DNA from: Limnoperna fortunei
Lineage: Eukaryota; Mollusca; Bivalvia; Mytilida; Modiolidae
Direction: 5' to 3'
Length of the DNA: 64,000 nt
NCBI GenBank assembly: GCA_944474755.1
Contig: OX104122.1
Span: 5,791,223 to 5,855,222 of the forward strand
Below the pieces are notes generated by a model, which was not told where the DNA came from, made no database searches, and saw only the letters and a list, made by a program, of their open reading frames with translations. Both the position numbers and the translations under genes were made by a program. Shown in pieces: positions 24,950 to 35,252 of this stretch; positions within the stretch are counted from its first letter, which is position 1, and the number at the start of each line of letters is the position of its first letter.

Positions 24950-25110
24950 AAGATTGATTGATTGATTGGATGTTTGCTTTACGTCCAGCGAGCAGTATTT
25001 CAGCCATATTCAGGACGCGAACAAGTTAACAAACAATACATCAATTGAAAAAGGGACGGGATGGGACACAGGGAACAAAATTTTGACAGCCACTGGAGAT
25101 GTATGGAGGG
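24950..25110. repeat. Dispersed repeat with (GATT)n end
   Basis: GATTGATTGATTGG, then TTTACGTCCAGCGAGCAG, then CAAAATTTTGACAGCCACTG. It matches the outline of 5600-5705. It may be another short retroposon, since ATTG-type tails are common for those. Confidence 0.45.
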
Positions 25111-25114
25111 TCGG

Positions 25115-26210
25115 AGAATTTAGCCTTTTGTAGCGGCTACAATGAGCCTACTCTTTTTCGAAATCTACATAAGGGATCTTTTTCGTGCAAGGAGCGTGGC
25201 ACTCTCCAAACATGTTACAGACTATGGTCCGTATTATAACATGACAACCCCCAACGAGAGGGTCTCCCCTATCCGCTACCCAGGGACGCGCTGGGATGCT
25301 CTGTGGGTCGAGCACTGGGAACCTTCCCAGTATGGTCCCAGTTCGAACAAACTCAACAAAGACAGAAACAAATTATAATAAACTATTGTATTGAATAATC
25401 TTCTTGTTCGTGTACATATAAATATTTCGATGTACTGAATCCGGTGAAAAACACGTATCAAGATTCCAGGAAATTTTTCTTCTTTTAAATATGGTGTCAC
25501 AACAGTTGGCTGCAAAAGTAAATTTTGCTAATTTTTTCCAAACTCTTTATGACAACTGTTTCGAATTTGTCAGTTTTAGGGTCAGGCTTATACATTCCAT
25601 CTTATCATTCTTGATTAATTAACAGAACAGAAACATTTTCATTAAAAACATTGATGCTAAAACGCAATGTGTTCACTTTATTAAGATTTAAGACTGTTTT
25701 AACAATTGCGGCGTTTACGTCGTAGTTTTCCCAATAAAGAGGGGCCCAGGCCCCATTTGAAAAAAAGATAGAAAAATCCCTGGTACATTCTGCCACAGCC
25801 TCCTACTACAGACGACGTGAGAGACGTGTACGCTTCACATTTAAAACTGACATTTATTAACCCGTAATTTCTTAATATTTGCCTCATATGTTCCGGAGTT
25901 CTATGCCATCCATCGTTTCAATGTAAACGAACATCGTGGTGTGATGCGATGCATAACATTGAATGTATTACAGGTACACTTAAAACGACAAAATATCATT
26001 TTTACTGACGAAGGTATAATACGCTAAGTGCTATATAAAAAGATAATTTGACCAGTGTTGACATTAACACGTTTATTTATATCAATAATTTCTACAACAA
26101 TCCGTATTGCATTATTTTTGAAGAGATTTTGTCGGCATTTTTGAGCAATTCGCACTTTTAACGTAATGTAATGTTTGGTGATTAAAGCTCTACAACATCT
26201 TAATAATTTG
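25115..26210. other. Non-coding DNA
   Basis: Includes a GAGCACTGGGAACCTTCCCA segment near 25306 shared with 6777-6830. The open frames at 25142-25378 and 25276-25887 are unsupported. Confidence 0.4.
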
Positions 26211-26214
26211 GATT

Positions 26215-26335
26215 TTTAATGTTGTTTGGTTTTGAGCGCCATTGATGAGTCTTGATAAGAGGAAACGCGCGTCTGGCGTAATAAATTCTATTAACCTTGG
26301 TATCTTTGATGACATTTATTCCTTAATCTTAAACG
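26215..26335 (+). mobile_element. Penelope-type 3' remnant with hammerhead-like motif
   Basis: The order TGATGAG, stem GTC/GAG, GGAAA, CGC loop GCG and TA at 26243-26280 follows the minimal type I hammerhead ribozyme known from Penelope-like elements. The invariant C before TGATGAG is T here and the last pair of stem II is lost, so the motif should be inactive. The flank AACCTTGGTATCTTTGATGA is also typical of this repeat as I recall it. Confidence 0.5.
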
Positions 26336-26339
26336 GAAA

Positions 26340-26950
26340 CATAATTACATATATTATCACATGTTCCAATTAACTTATACGGGAGGAGTTTGAGACGGAG
26401 GATTATGATATGTTAAAAACTATTAGGATTATCCTACGATGTGTTTTGTCTGGTTTTTATGTGAACCTTGACCCTTATTAAGAATGCATATAAGTTTTAT
26501 ATTGCATTAACTAAAAATTATAATCCCTCAATGTAAATTATTTAGATTTAGAAGAGGGATCCTTACAGCACTTGAATTCCGTTTTAGTTAAACTTAAGAT
26601 AGGATTCAATTAGCCAAATGAGAAAATACACGAAACAAAGGGACGGACCATTTAACTTGAAAGGGGGGCTTGGTTTTTTGTTTTGGTCAGAAATATTTAT
26701 TATGTGAAGGCGTCGAGACAGAATATTTTTTTCATTATTAGCATTATTTTATATAGCAGAAATCCTTCTACAGAATATTTTTTTCTTACCCACTGCTTCC
26801 AAAATATTTTTGCCTGCAAGTTAAATGGTCGGTCCCTAAACACAAAATTGTACAAACCGGTCAAATGCGGTTATCTCGTTTCTCTCGCTTCGAAATATAT
26901 TGGCTACCTGCTTATTTATATCTATTTGATTTCAAGATTTATACTTCAAC
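26340..26950. other. AT-rich non-coding DNA
   Basis: No supported gene. The frame at 26683-26961 ends in the next satellite and has no recognised domain. Confidence 0.4.
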
Positions 26951-26954
26951 TGAC

Positions 26955-28345
26955 CTACTAGAACAACTATCCAGAAAAAAGGAACAGCTATTCAGAACAC
27001 TAGAACAACTACCAAGAACCCTAGAACTATCTAAAACTCAAGAACAACTATCCGGAACACTAGAATAACTATCCAGAACCATAGAACGACTATCCAGAAC
27101 CATAGAACAGCTATACAGAACACTAGATCTATCCAGAACCCTACAACAAATATCCAGAAACATAGAACATATATCCAGAACTCTAGAACACTAAAACTAT
27201 TCAGAACATTATAACAACTATCCAGAACCCTAGAACAGCTATCCAAAACCCTAGAAAAACCATCCAGAACCCTAGAACTATCCAGAACCCCAGGACAACT
27301 ATCCAGAACAGTAGAAAAACTATTCGGAACCCTAGAACAGCTATCCAGAACCCTAGAACTGAACAGCTATCCAGAACCCTAGAACAACTATCCAGAACAT
27401 TAGAACAACTATCCAGAACCCTAGAACAACTACCCAGAATCCTAGAACAACTATCCAGAACACTAGAACAACTATCCAGAACACTAGAACAGCTATCCAG
27501 AACATTAGAACAACTATCCAGAACCCTAGAACAACTACCCAGAATCCTAGAACAACTATCCAGAACCCTAGAACAACTTTCCAGAACACTAGAACAACTT
27601 TCCAGAACATTAGAACAACTATCCAGAACCCTAGAACAACTACCCAGAATCCTAGAACAACTATCCAGAACATTAGAACAACTTTCCAGAACACTAGAAC
27701 AACTATCCAGAACATTAGAACAACTATCCAGAACCCTAGAACAACTTTCCAGAACATTAGAACAACTATCCAGAACCCTAGAACAACTACCCAGAATCCT
27801 AGAACAACTATCCAGAACACTAGAACAACTATCCAGAACACTAGAACAACTATCCAGAACACTAGAACAACTATCCAGAACCCTAGAACAACTATCCAGA
27901 ACCCTAGAACAACTTTCCAGAACATTAGAACAACTATCCAGAACCCTAGAACAACTATCCAGAACCCTAGAACAACTTTCCATAACCCCAGAACAGCTAT
28001 CCAGAACCCTAGAACTATCCAGAACCCTAGAACTATCCAGAACCCTAGAACAACTATCCAGAACATTATAACAACTATCCAGAACCCTAGAACAACTATC
28101 CAGAACCCTAGAACAACTTTCCATAACCCCAGAACAGCTATCCAGAACCCTAGAACTATCCAGAACATTAGAACAACTATCCAGAACCCTAGAACAATCC
28201 AGAACATTAGAACAACTATCCAGAACCCTAGAACTATCCAGAACCATAAAACAGCTATCCAGAACCCTAGAACAACTTTCCATAACCCCAGAACAACTAT
28301 CCAGAACCCTAGAACTATCCAGAACATTAGAACAACTATCCAGAA
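26955..28345. repeat. 21-bp minisatellite
   Basis: Over sixty units of the form ACAACTATCCAGAACCCTAG, with 18-bp variants lacking one ACA. The length is a multiple of three, so long frames stay open: two on the minus strand (27201-28283 and 27353-28327) and a plus-strand frame without a start codon. These encode heptads. A real protein is unlikely. Confidence 0.95.
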
Positions 28346-28346
28346 T

Positions 28347-29260
28347 TAAAATTCATGGAAACCAGTGGTGACTGTTTTGAAGGCGTAACGCGAAGTCGTG
28401 CTGCTCGCTTTTATCTCTCCAACATCAGTGATAAATCTACTCGTATTGGTATTTTAGCGTATCTTGAAGAAAAAGGTGTCAAGGTAACTCATCTGCAAAT
28501 TTTCCACTGGATATATAACCCATCTTTCACGTCTGCAAAACTGAATATCTCAAAGGAATCCGTCGACCTATTGCAATCGCCAAATTTCTGGCTAGCAGGA
28601 GTACGTTGTCGAAGATGGTTAAGAAACCGTGAAAGGTCTAACAGATTGTACGACGATGAATCCAACAAACGATAATGAGTTGCACAAAAACAAAATAAAG
28701 CTTATGACAGGGTTACTGTTATGTATCTTAATGGTATGCAATATGTCCTTTGAAATAAAAATGTTTTGTTGGAATGTAAGAGGAATAATGTCCTCTACCT
28801 TGTATCTTGCAAATCTGCTTACTTCTCTAAGTCTAGATATCGTTATAATCAGTGAACACAAGCTTAAACCAACTTCATTTTCGTAATTAAATAATATAGA
28901 TAATAGATATTTATCCATTGCCATATCAGATAAAGTAAGTGATAATTACAATTGTACACATGGCAAAGGTGGTGTAACAATTATGTTTAAACAGACATTA
29001 CAATTTTCTGTTACTGAAATAGATAACATAGTCTTCGACAGAATAGTAGGAATCAAACTTAGAACTAATAATGTTAAACCTATATTTTTATTTGGTACAT
29101 ACTTACCCTCTGATTCCTCAATTGAAACCTATAGAGAGGTGTTAAACGCTCTTGATGATATATTTAGCTATTATGAACATTATGGTGATATTATTATAGC
29201 TGGCGACTTTAATGCCTTGTCTTGTATGGCGGCAGACATAGACCGCACGAATTGAAATGT
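28347..29260 (+). pseudogene. LINE ORF1 end and endonuclease domain
   Basis: The frame at 28355-28675 ends in a region (LLQSPNFWLAGVRCRRW) that looks like the end of a LINE ORF1. After a short overlap the next frame reads IKMFCWNVRGIMS and DIVIISEHKL, the start of an APE-type endonuclease. It continues after a break with YLPSDSSIETYREVLNAL and GDIIIAGDFNA near 29100-29215. The domain stops at about 29255 and the catalytic core of the RT is missing. At least two stops or frame changes are present, so the copy is dead. Confidence 0.75.
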
Positions 29261-29335
29261 TTGGAATTGAGAGGATTTATAAAGACATTTTCTATAATTT
29301 TTTGTAATAGTCAATTTCCATTTTAAGGTCAAGAA

Positions 29336-30115
29336 GTGAAATGTGGTGTTATTTGCGTAGTCACAGATGTCGCTGTTCTTATTCGATTCGAGCATATGAT
29401 CGTGAAGACCGTACAAAGATTACCAATAAGAACAAGTTCAGATATGTGCGACAGCATGGTAGGACTTACTCCAATAACATGTGAAATCGCAAAACGTAAA
29501 CTTTTGCTGTTTGGAAAACTGTGCAGCCTAGATTGTAACATTTTACCAAAGAAAGTTTTTCTTTTTCGGTTATACACATATTTGCTTGATACCGGTTACA
29601 TACGTCATATGGGATTATACCTGACCTGTTTAATATCTTACATAAATACAGACTATTTGACACTGCTATTAAGTATGTCAATTCTGGACAGTTACCCGGC
29701 AAAAAAGGAATGAAAACAACTAGTCAAAACTGCTATTTACATAACGCAACAGGAAAATTGGACTTCTCGTGTGAGTGCTGACCAAGGTTTCACAAGGTTC
29801 TATTGTATTCATAATTCAATTAACATTGCATGCGTATATATAGAAATATCCTTGGTCGGCAATAGATCTACAAAGAGCGTTCCTAATAGCTAAACTTTGG
29901 ATTACAACTCTAAAGAAAATATGAAAACTTGTCTTATATGTGGAAACGCATTTACCGATGTAATGGTTCATACAACATGCGATTGCTCTTGCACAAAACA
30001 TTTATGCGACACATTATCAGATTTAATCATTGAAAACTTCCACCTCGATTTCTATGTTGAACTTTCCGATACAGTAGTGGAACACTCTTCTGTAAATACC
30101 TTGGAAAAGTGCCGG
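29336..30115 (+). pseudogene. LINE C-terminal domain, same element
   Basis: The frame 29336-29713 reads MVGLTPITCEIAKRKLLLFG then KKVFLFRLYTYL, in the style of the region after the RT palm in LINEs. The frame 29897-30118 contains CLICGNAFTDVMVHTTCDC, a CxxC...HxxxxC zinc-knuckle-like terminus. Placed directly after the endonuclease fragment, this shows that the RT core was deleted between about 29255 and 29335. Ordinary breaks lie in between. Confidence 0.6.
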
Positions 30116-30455
30116 TAACTGTATTAACGGACTTGGAACTTGACAGCCTCCGCTCACTCTGCTATGCGCATATAATGAAATCGACTGACTTGTACAAACG
30201 ATTAACTCAGTGACATGCAATGTCATCGGTGGATTTCGTACCTAAAGGGTTAGAATAAGAACATTTAACTTCTGTTTAAACACTTTGTATTTTGTGTATG
30301 GTTGATTTGTTAATGTACTAAATGAATTTTGTTTTTTTTTGCATATTTATAAACTCGTGATATTACTGATTGTATATATAACTACCTTGTATGTAATATA
30401 TTGTCATGGAATCTCTTTAATGGAGGAAATAAAGACATGATTGATTGACTGATAC
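30116..30455 (+). other. LINE 3' UTR and tail
   Basis: AT-rich sequence ending GGAGGAAATAAAGACATGAT followed by a short TGATTGACTGA repeat, as expected at the 3' end of a CR1/L2-like LINE. Confidence 0.5.
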
Positions 30456-31385
30456 AATATTGCATTAAAGAGGATCTGATTTTTTAAATATTATACACTG
30501 TCATGACTGAAATTTAGTCGTCAGTTAAAAAGTAAAAATAAATAAATTAATAAATTAATAAATTAATAAATTAATTAAAAAAAATAAATAACTATTCTTT
30601 TAAGTCGCTACGAATACATCGGAACATACAGAAAAGTCCAAATGGTTTATAAGAAAAGAACACCAGCTATCTCATGAGCTGTTTAACCGACATTGTCGTA
30701 GGGAACATGTCCATTTTATGTGTAGTTTATATATGCACTTAAAATGATACAAGTTATAAACAATTACACTGAACGGGAGATATGATACCGTTTTTGTTAA
30801 ATTTAATAAATGCATTGATAAATTATTAATCAAATATTTATAGCACATGCTTCAGATACAAAAAAAACCCGCTTAACTTGTGTACAACAGCTTCAGTAAT
30901 GTAGCTCCGTCGATATAAAACAATGTTCAAAAGAGTTACATTAATGTAGCTTTTGTGCGTAATTGCATGTACGAGACACTCCTTTTTCAAATTGATTTTA
31001 TACCTTTTTTGTTACTATTTTTTTTATGTTTTCATTGTTATATATATATGAACGCGGGTTTTGGCATACGCGTGTAACAAGCGGGGTCAGTATATTATGT
31101 TTGTTAATAAATAAGGATTTTTTTAAGTACCTCTGTTAGTTTAAATTAAACGACAACTTCATGTATTTATTCGAACTTTGAATATGATCGATTGCATCCA
31201 AATTGATTTAAAATTATAACATTTATCTACAATTTTTACTTGTATGTCATGTATGTCTAATAACATTTTATCAAAACGATGAAATATAAATAACGGCAAT
31301 AAAGATGTTTTTCTTTGTCTTTACTAATAGTAGTTTACGATATATCTAGAAAAATACATGTATCTCCACCTTTTCATCAACTTAA
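30456..31385. other. Non-coding DNA with AT microsatellite
   Basis: A (AATTAATA)-like run lies at 30537-30590. No gene is supported. Confidence 0.5.
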
Positions 31386-31399
31386 TATAATATTACTAT

Positions 31400-31680
31400 C
31401 TGAAACTCGTAATAACGACTTAGATAACTCATTATAACGACGTAGCTAACAATGTTATAACGACATAGCTAACTCGTTTTAACGACATAGCTAACTCGTC
31501 ATAACGACTTAGCTAATCGTTGTCACGACATAGGTAACTCGTTATAACGATATAGCTAACTCGTTATAACAATTTAGCTAAATTAGCTAACGAGTTAGCT
31601 TACTCGTTATTACGAGTTATAGCTAGTAAGTCGTTATAACGAGTTAGCTAAGTCGTAAAAACAAGTTAGAACAAGTTAGA
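31400..31680. repeat. Self-complementary short tandem repeat
   Basis: About ten units of roughly 22-24 bp, with AACGACATAGCTAACTCGTT as the common form. The last units change orientation (AACGAGTTAGCTAAGTCG). TAGCTA and TTATAA are palindromic in each unit, so arms can pair anywhere along the array. Confidence 0.8.
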
Positions 31681-31785
31681 ACACCCTGGCACTATTGGGC
31701 TTTTGAGGCTTCCGTACGAGTCGGACTTAACTGAAAAGACTACTAGATTACTGCTGTACGTAGGTCAGCGCGATATAGGTCAGTG

Positions 31786-31830
31786 AAATGGAGGATCAGA
31801 TCATACTTTAGGTAAGTGTGATTGAGTAAC
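31786..31830 (+). repeat. Single unit of the 33-bp minisatellite
   Basis: GAGGATCAGATCATACTTTA then GGTAAGTGTGATTGAG matches the repeat that flanks the Polinton at 34090 and 46187. Confidence 0.7.
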
Positions 31831-32039
31831 TTCCGGATGATAGCCATGATGTTATTACTGGTGGCAAACTTCAATCCTAATTTTCTACTAACTGCTGCCT
31901 AAAAGCGTAACTGGATATAACTATTTTAACAGTAAACTGCACAATAATGCGAGAACTTGTGAGTTTAGGAAGCTAGATAAATACAGACCAGGAATGTTTT
32001 GTTTTGTTCCCCGCCCCCCGCCGCAGCACAGATATTTTG

Positions 32040-32604
32040 TAAACATAATAATAAACAATCAACTGAAATGTCAACAGAAAGATCAAAATACGAGTGTAAA
32101 GACTTTAAAGATATTGTTACATGTTTTAAACGCCTTCACAGTCACATAGAAACTGAAATTGTAGCAATACAGTTTGAGCATAGTGAGTTCATCAAACGAA
32201 TAGACGTAGTCAAAAACAGGTTGAATTCTTTAATGCAGAATGTAAGTACCTTTACAACAAGCTGATGCTCAACTTGGAAGCACAACTAGAAGATTAACGC
32301 AAAGAAAGGATCAAGCTTGAGTTATGGGGACGTAAGTTTAATTTAATTATTTGTGGAATAAAATGCCACTCTGATGTTAGTTCCCAAAACGACAAATATA
32401 CTCGTCAGGGGGTTTCTTGAGAAAATTCTCGGCATGCAGAATGAACGTGTTAATGCTCTTTACCGCTGTACAAAGCCTACCTTCCCGTAACCCTAATAAA
32501 CAAAATATAATTTTGAGGCCATCACGCTGAAGCTTGAACCTGGCTCTGGTTACAGTGCAGTACCAGATCTTCCGCCTGGGTCAGCAAGATTGAGATGGGA
32601 TTTG
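32040..32604 (+). pseudogene. LINE ORF1 relic, 5' part
   Basis: The open frame 31999-32265 is rich in charged residues with coiled-coil spacing (HIETEIVAIQFEHSEFIKRI). Beyond its stop, other frames read LWGRKFNLIICGIKCHSDV near 32325 and LKLEPGSGYSAVPDLPPGSA near 32530, in the style of the RRM and C-terminal parts of an L1-like ORF1 RNA-binding protein. Several stops interrupt it. The relic continues after the SINE insertion at 33043. Confidence 0.6.
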
Positions 32605-32615
32605 CTGAACACAAG
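32605..32615 (+). repeat. Target site duplication of SINE dimer, left
   Basis: CTGAACACAAG here is repeated exactly at 33032-33042. Confidence 0.85.
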
Positions 32616-33031
32616 ATTTGTTTGTTTGAATGGGGTATAACGCCACTTTCAGTATTTTTTCAGCTGTATCATGGCATCCAGTTTTTATTTACTCCCGACC
32701 TGCGGTAGGAAAACTGGCAATCCTTGTCAATTAAGATTGGAGTCGAGTACACCCTGCCTGCTGTGAGACTTGATGTTTGTTTGATGGTGTTTAACGCCAC
32801 TTTCAGCAATTTTTCAGCTATATCATGGCGTCCAGTTTTTATTGGGGGAGGAAGCCGGAGTACCCAGAGAAAACCCCCGACCTGCGGTACGAAAACTGGC
32901 GATCCTTGTCAATTAAGATTGGAGTCGAGTACACCCTGCCTGCAGTGAGAATCGAACCCACAATCAGTGTTGACAGACTACGTGATTAATAGTAGACGAA
33001 CTACCTTGACCACTCGGCCAAAGAAGCCCCT
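32616..33031 (-). mobile_element. Partial SINE dimer
   Basis: Minus strand. A complete copy at 33031-32773 (head CTTTGGCCGAGTGGTCAAGG, B box, body, TGGCGTTAAACACC, tail) is followed at once by a second copy lacking the head (32772-32616). The pair sits between 11-bp direct repeats, so it inserted as one unit. The 74-codon frame at 32724 is spurious. Confidence 0.9.
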
Positions 33032-33042
33032 CTGAACACAAG

Positions 33043-33165
33043 AAGAAAAATGTCGCTGGAAAGGAAAAAGCGAACAAAAGCTCGAGTACCTTAAAGAGCC
33101 AGAATTCCTAAAACTCCATCCCACACCAAAATACTCCGGGATACTAACTAAAAAAACCTTGAAAA
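33043..33165 (+). pseudogene. LINE ORF1 relic, 3' part
   Basis: After the duplicated CTGAACACAAG the basic stretch RRKMSLERKKRTKARV and a proline-rich end resume the ORF1-like sequence broken by the SINE dimer. Stops are present. Confidence 0.45.
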
Positions 33166-33530
33166 AAATAATGTGTACTTGATCATAAATCTAAACAAAG
33201 TTTTTATATTAATAGTTTTTAAGTTAAATAGTTTGTGTGTATATGGCTTTTTCTTTTTACACTCTGTAGTTCAAAACAATGTAGTAAATTCCTTCATTTC
33301 ATTCTTAAAGTCGGGTGTCTTCGTGGAAGGCCGCGTTTACATCAACACCCTGTTAACTGACAGCAATGTGAAAAGTAAGTTTAAGTTTCCACTCGTGTAA
33401 CAATTGTTCAAGTAATTAACATTTAAATTGCTCGGATTTGTGAATGAAAACACGAATTAGCTTGACAGAGCTATATATGCACACACTCATGTGGCGAAAT
33501 ATGCTCTTAATAGCAAGTTAAATGCAACAA
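33166..33530. other. Non-coding DNA
   Basis: AT-rich. The 75-codon frame at 33173-33400 has no recognisable domain. Confidence 0.4.
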
Positions 33531-33531
33531 T

Positions 33532-33893
33532 CAGTGGCGGATCCAGGGGGGGTGGGGGTGGCGTATGGGCGTAACAATCAGTGGCGGATACAGGGAGTGG
33601 GGGTGGCGTATGGGCGTACGCCCCCCCCCCCCTTAAAAAAGGAAAGAAAAGAAAAGAGAACAGGGAGGGTAACAACCAGCGCCAAGGACAATAATGTAAT
33701 TCCCGCTCGTCATCGCCATAAATTAATGCATTAACGGTACTAATTCGTTTAATATTATGATATCTCTGTTTTATACACTGTACCAAATAAAGGTTACTGA
33801 ACACTGTAAAAGACGTGTCCGTGGCCTTCCTTTTCCGATATCTCCTTTTATGCCCTCCCCCCCCCCCTTTCGACAATCCTGTATCCGCCCCTT
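33532..33893. mobile_element. Short TIR element, hAT-like ends
   Basis: The left end CAGTGGCGGATCCAGG is inverted at the right end as CCTGTATCCGCCCC. The left terminus is duplicated after 47 bp (33532 and 33579). C-runs and purine runs fill the centre. CAGTGGCGGATCC-type ends are common in hAT-related MITEs. The 129-codon minus frame across it is an artefact of low complexity. Confidence 0.5.
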
Positions 33894-34088
33894 ACAATAA
33901 TAGTGCAGAGCAGTTGAGTCCAATCTAAGTCCTATAGATTATTGTTCTAAAAATAGAATAATCCTTGTTTTAGACAAAGTAGCAGCATCTTTAGTAAAAA
34001 GGGATTGAATTCTGTTTGCGGTCTGAATGGCTTGAAATAAAAACGGAGTAAAATTTTCTATATATAAATCAATATAATAACAATTACC
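33894..34088. other. Non-coding spacer
   Basis: No feature recognised. Confidence 0.4.
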
Positions 34089-34089
34089 T

Positions 34090-34577
34090 GGAGGACCGGC
34101 TCATACTGTAGGTAAGTGTGATAGAGGACCGGCTCATACTGTAGGTAAGTGTGATAGAGGACCGGCTCATACTGTAGGTAAGTGTGATAGAGGACCGACT
34201 CATACTGTAGGTAAGTGTGATAGAGGACCGACTCATACTGAACATGCAGGTAAGTGTGATAGAAGACCGGCTTATACTGTAGGTAATTGTGAGAGGACCG
34301 GCTCACACTGTAGGCGTGATGGCGGTCTTGCTCACACTCTGGTGTGTGTGATTGAGGACAACTCAAACTGTAGGTAAGTGTGATGGTGGACCTGCTCATC
34401 CTGTACGTAAGTGTGATGTATAGGACGGCTCATACTGTAGGTAAGTGTGATTGAGGACGAGATCATACTGTAGGTAAGTGTGACGGAGAACCGACTCATA
34501 CTATAGGTAAGTGGATGGAAGACTAACTAGTGCCGTAGGTAAGTGTGATGTAGGACGGCTCATACGGTAGGTAAGTG
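34090..34577 (+). repeat. 33-bp minisatellite, left of Polinton
   Basis: Unit GAGGACCGGCTCATACTGTA then GGTAAGTGTGATA, around 14 copies with drift to the right. The same unit in the same orientation continues at 46187. The Polinton therefore split one array. Confidence 0.95.
34572..34577 (+). repeat. 6-bp target site duplication, left
   Basis: TAAGTG directly before the left TIR, repeated at 46181-46186. Six bases is the duplication length known for Mavericks/Polintons. Confidence 0.9.
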
Positions 34578-34692
34578 AGTAGTGTGCAAAGGGGGTTTCT
34601 GCCGCACTAAGGGAAAATCCTGCTTGGAAATGCCAATCCGGACCAAAAATGCAAACGGGGAGGGGTTCCTATTAACTATGGGGTAAATACAA
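34578..34692 (+). repeat. Polinton left TIR
   Basis: 115 bp identical to the reverse complement of 46066-46180. After one mismatch, seven more bases match (to 34700). The inner end carries GGTAAATACAA followed by an ATG. Confidence 0.97.
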
Positions 34693-34753
34693 TCATGGCA
34701 GACAAGTCGCCCCTGAAGATAGTTAGGACACCTTAAAGACAAGTGTGTGACAA

Positions 34754-34764
34754 GGTAAATACAA
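34754..34764 (+). promoter_or_regulatory. GGTAAATACAA motif before left-end gene
   Basis: GGTAAATACAA ends two bases before the ATG at 34767. The same motif is at the inner edge of both TIRs (34682-34692, and 46066-46076 on the minus strand, leading to the polymerase). GGTAGATACA stands before the start at 35724. It may be the promoter or start context of a replication-gene class; this is inference. Confidence 0.4.
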
Positions 34765-34766
34765 GA

Positions 34767-35132
34767 ATGAGTGTGGAACACACTGCTTTCATCAACACGC
34801 CCCAGCCCCAGGACAAGGAAGATGACTTCATCAGTGAAGGTGCCTTTCAGGAAAAGGTGCAGGACCAGAATCAGGAAGCCATCAAATGGAAGGACTTACC
34901 CATCGGAGTGATCTATAAAATCATGGAGGTGATTGAAGTGGATGGTAAGTTTGGGAAATGCAAAATCCTTACCCTGAAAGACAGAGAAGGAGAGACATCC
35001 AAAGTATGGGCTTGCCCCACGCTCAGCAAAGAGATGACTCCCTTGGAAGGAGCTTTCGTCCGCAGCACGGGATTCAAGCTGAGCAAGAAGTCCAAGCAAC
35101 AGTACCTCTCATACGATCTGGTGAGGAAATGA
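34767..35132 (+). CDS. Small Polinton protein, possible OB-fold (copy 1)
   Basis: 121 residues from the ATG at 34767; an upstream in-frame GTG at 34743 is less likely as start. After an acidic N-terminus comes FQEKVQDQNQEAIKWKDLP, then alternating hydrophobic strands around IYKIMEVIEV, KCKILTLKDREGETSKVWA and VRSTGFKLS, ending SYDLVRK. The strand-turn pattern resembles a small single-stranded-DNA-binding OB fold, which would suit a replication role next to the terminus, but this is inference and no family is certain. It faces its paralogue at 35227-35724. The last 26 bp belong to a perfect 32-bp inverted repeat shared with that paralogue, which suggests duplication or conversion. Confidence 0.65.
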   Translation: MSVEHTAFINTPQPQDKEDDFISEGAFQEKVQDQNQEAIKWKDLPIGVIYKIMEVIEVDGKFGKCKILTLKDREGETSKVWACPTLSKEMTPLEGAFVRSTGFKLSKKSKQQYLSYDLVRK

Positions 35133-35252
35133 GGGGTGCAAAACCAATCTCTTGGGGGGGTGGGAACGCAAAATTTCCCGATCCGTTTGGATCGAGAAAT
35201 TTTTTTTGCACCCTTCATTTCACCCCTCATTTCCTCACCAGATCGTATGAGA
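35107..35252. repeat. Inverted repeat joining two convergent genes
   Basis: 35107-35138 and 35221-35252 are perfectly complementary over 32 bp (TCTCATACGATCTGGTGAGG and onward). They cover the SYDLVRK codons and stops of both genes. Confidence 0.9.
35171..35202. terminator. Hairpin between convergent genes
   Basis: AAATTTCCCGATCC, loop GTTT, GGATCGAGAAATTT, followed by a T-run. It lies between two convergent stop codons. An exact reverse complement stands at 35996-36027, again between convergent reading frames. Position and shape suggest a shared 3'-end or transcription-stop signal. Function is inferred. Confidence 0.45.

Noticed and set aside
27201..28327. Two minus-strand frames of 360 and 324 codons
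   Set aside because: They are readings of a 21-bp satellite whose length is a multiple of three, with only repeat-encoded residues.
33487..33876. 129-codon Pro/Gly-rich frame
   Set aside because: Created by C-runs inside a short TIR element.
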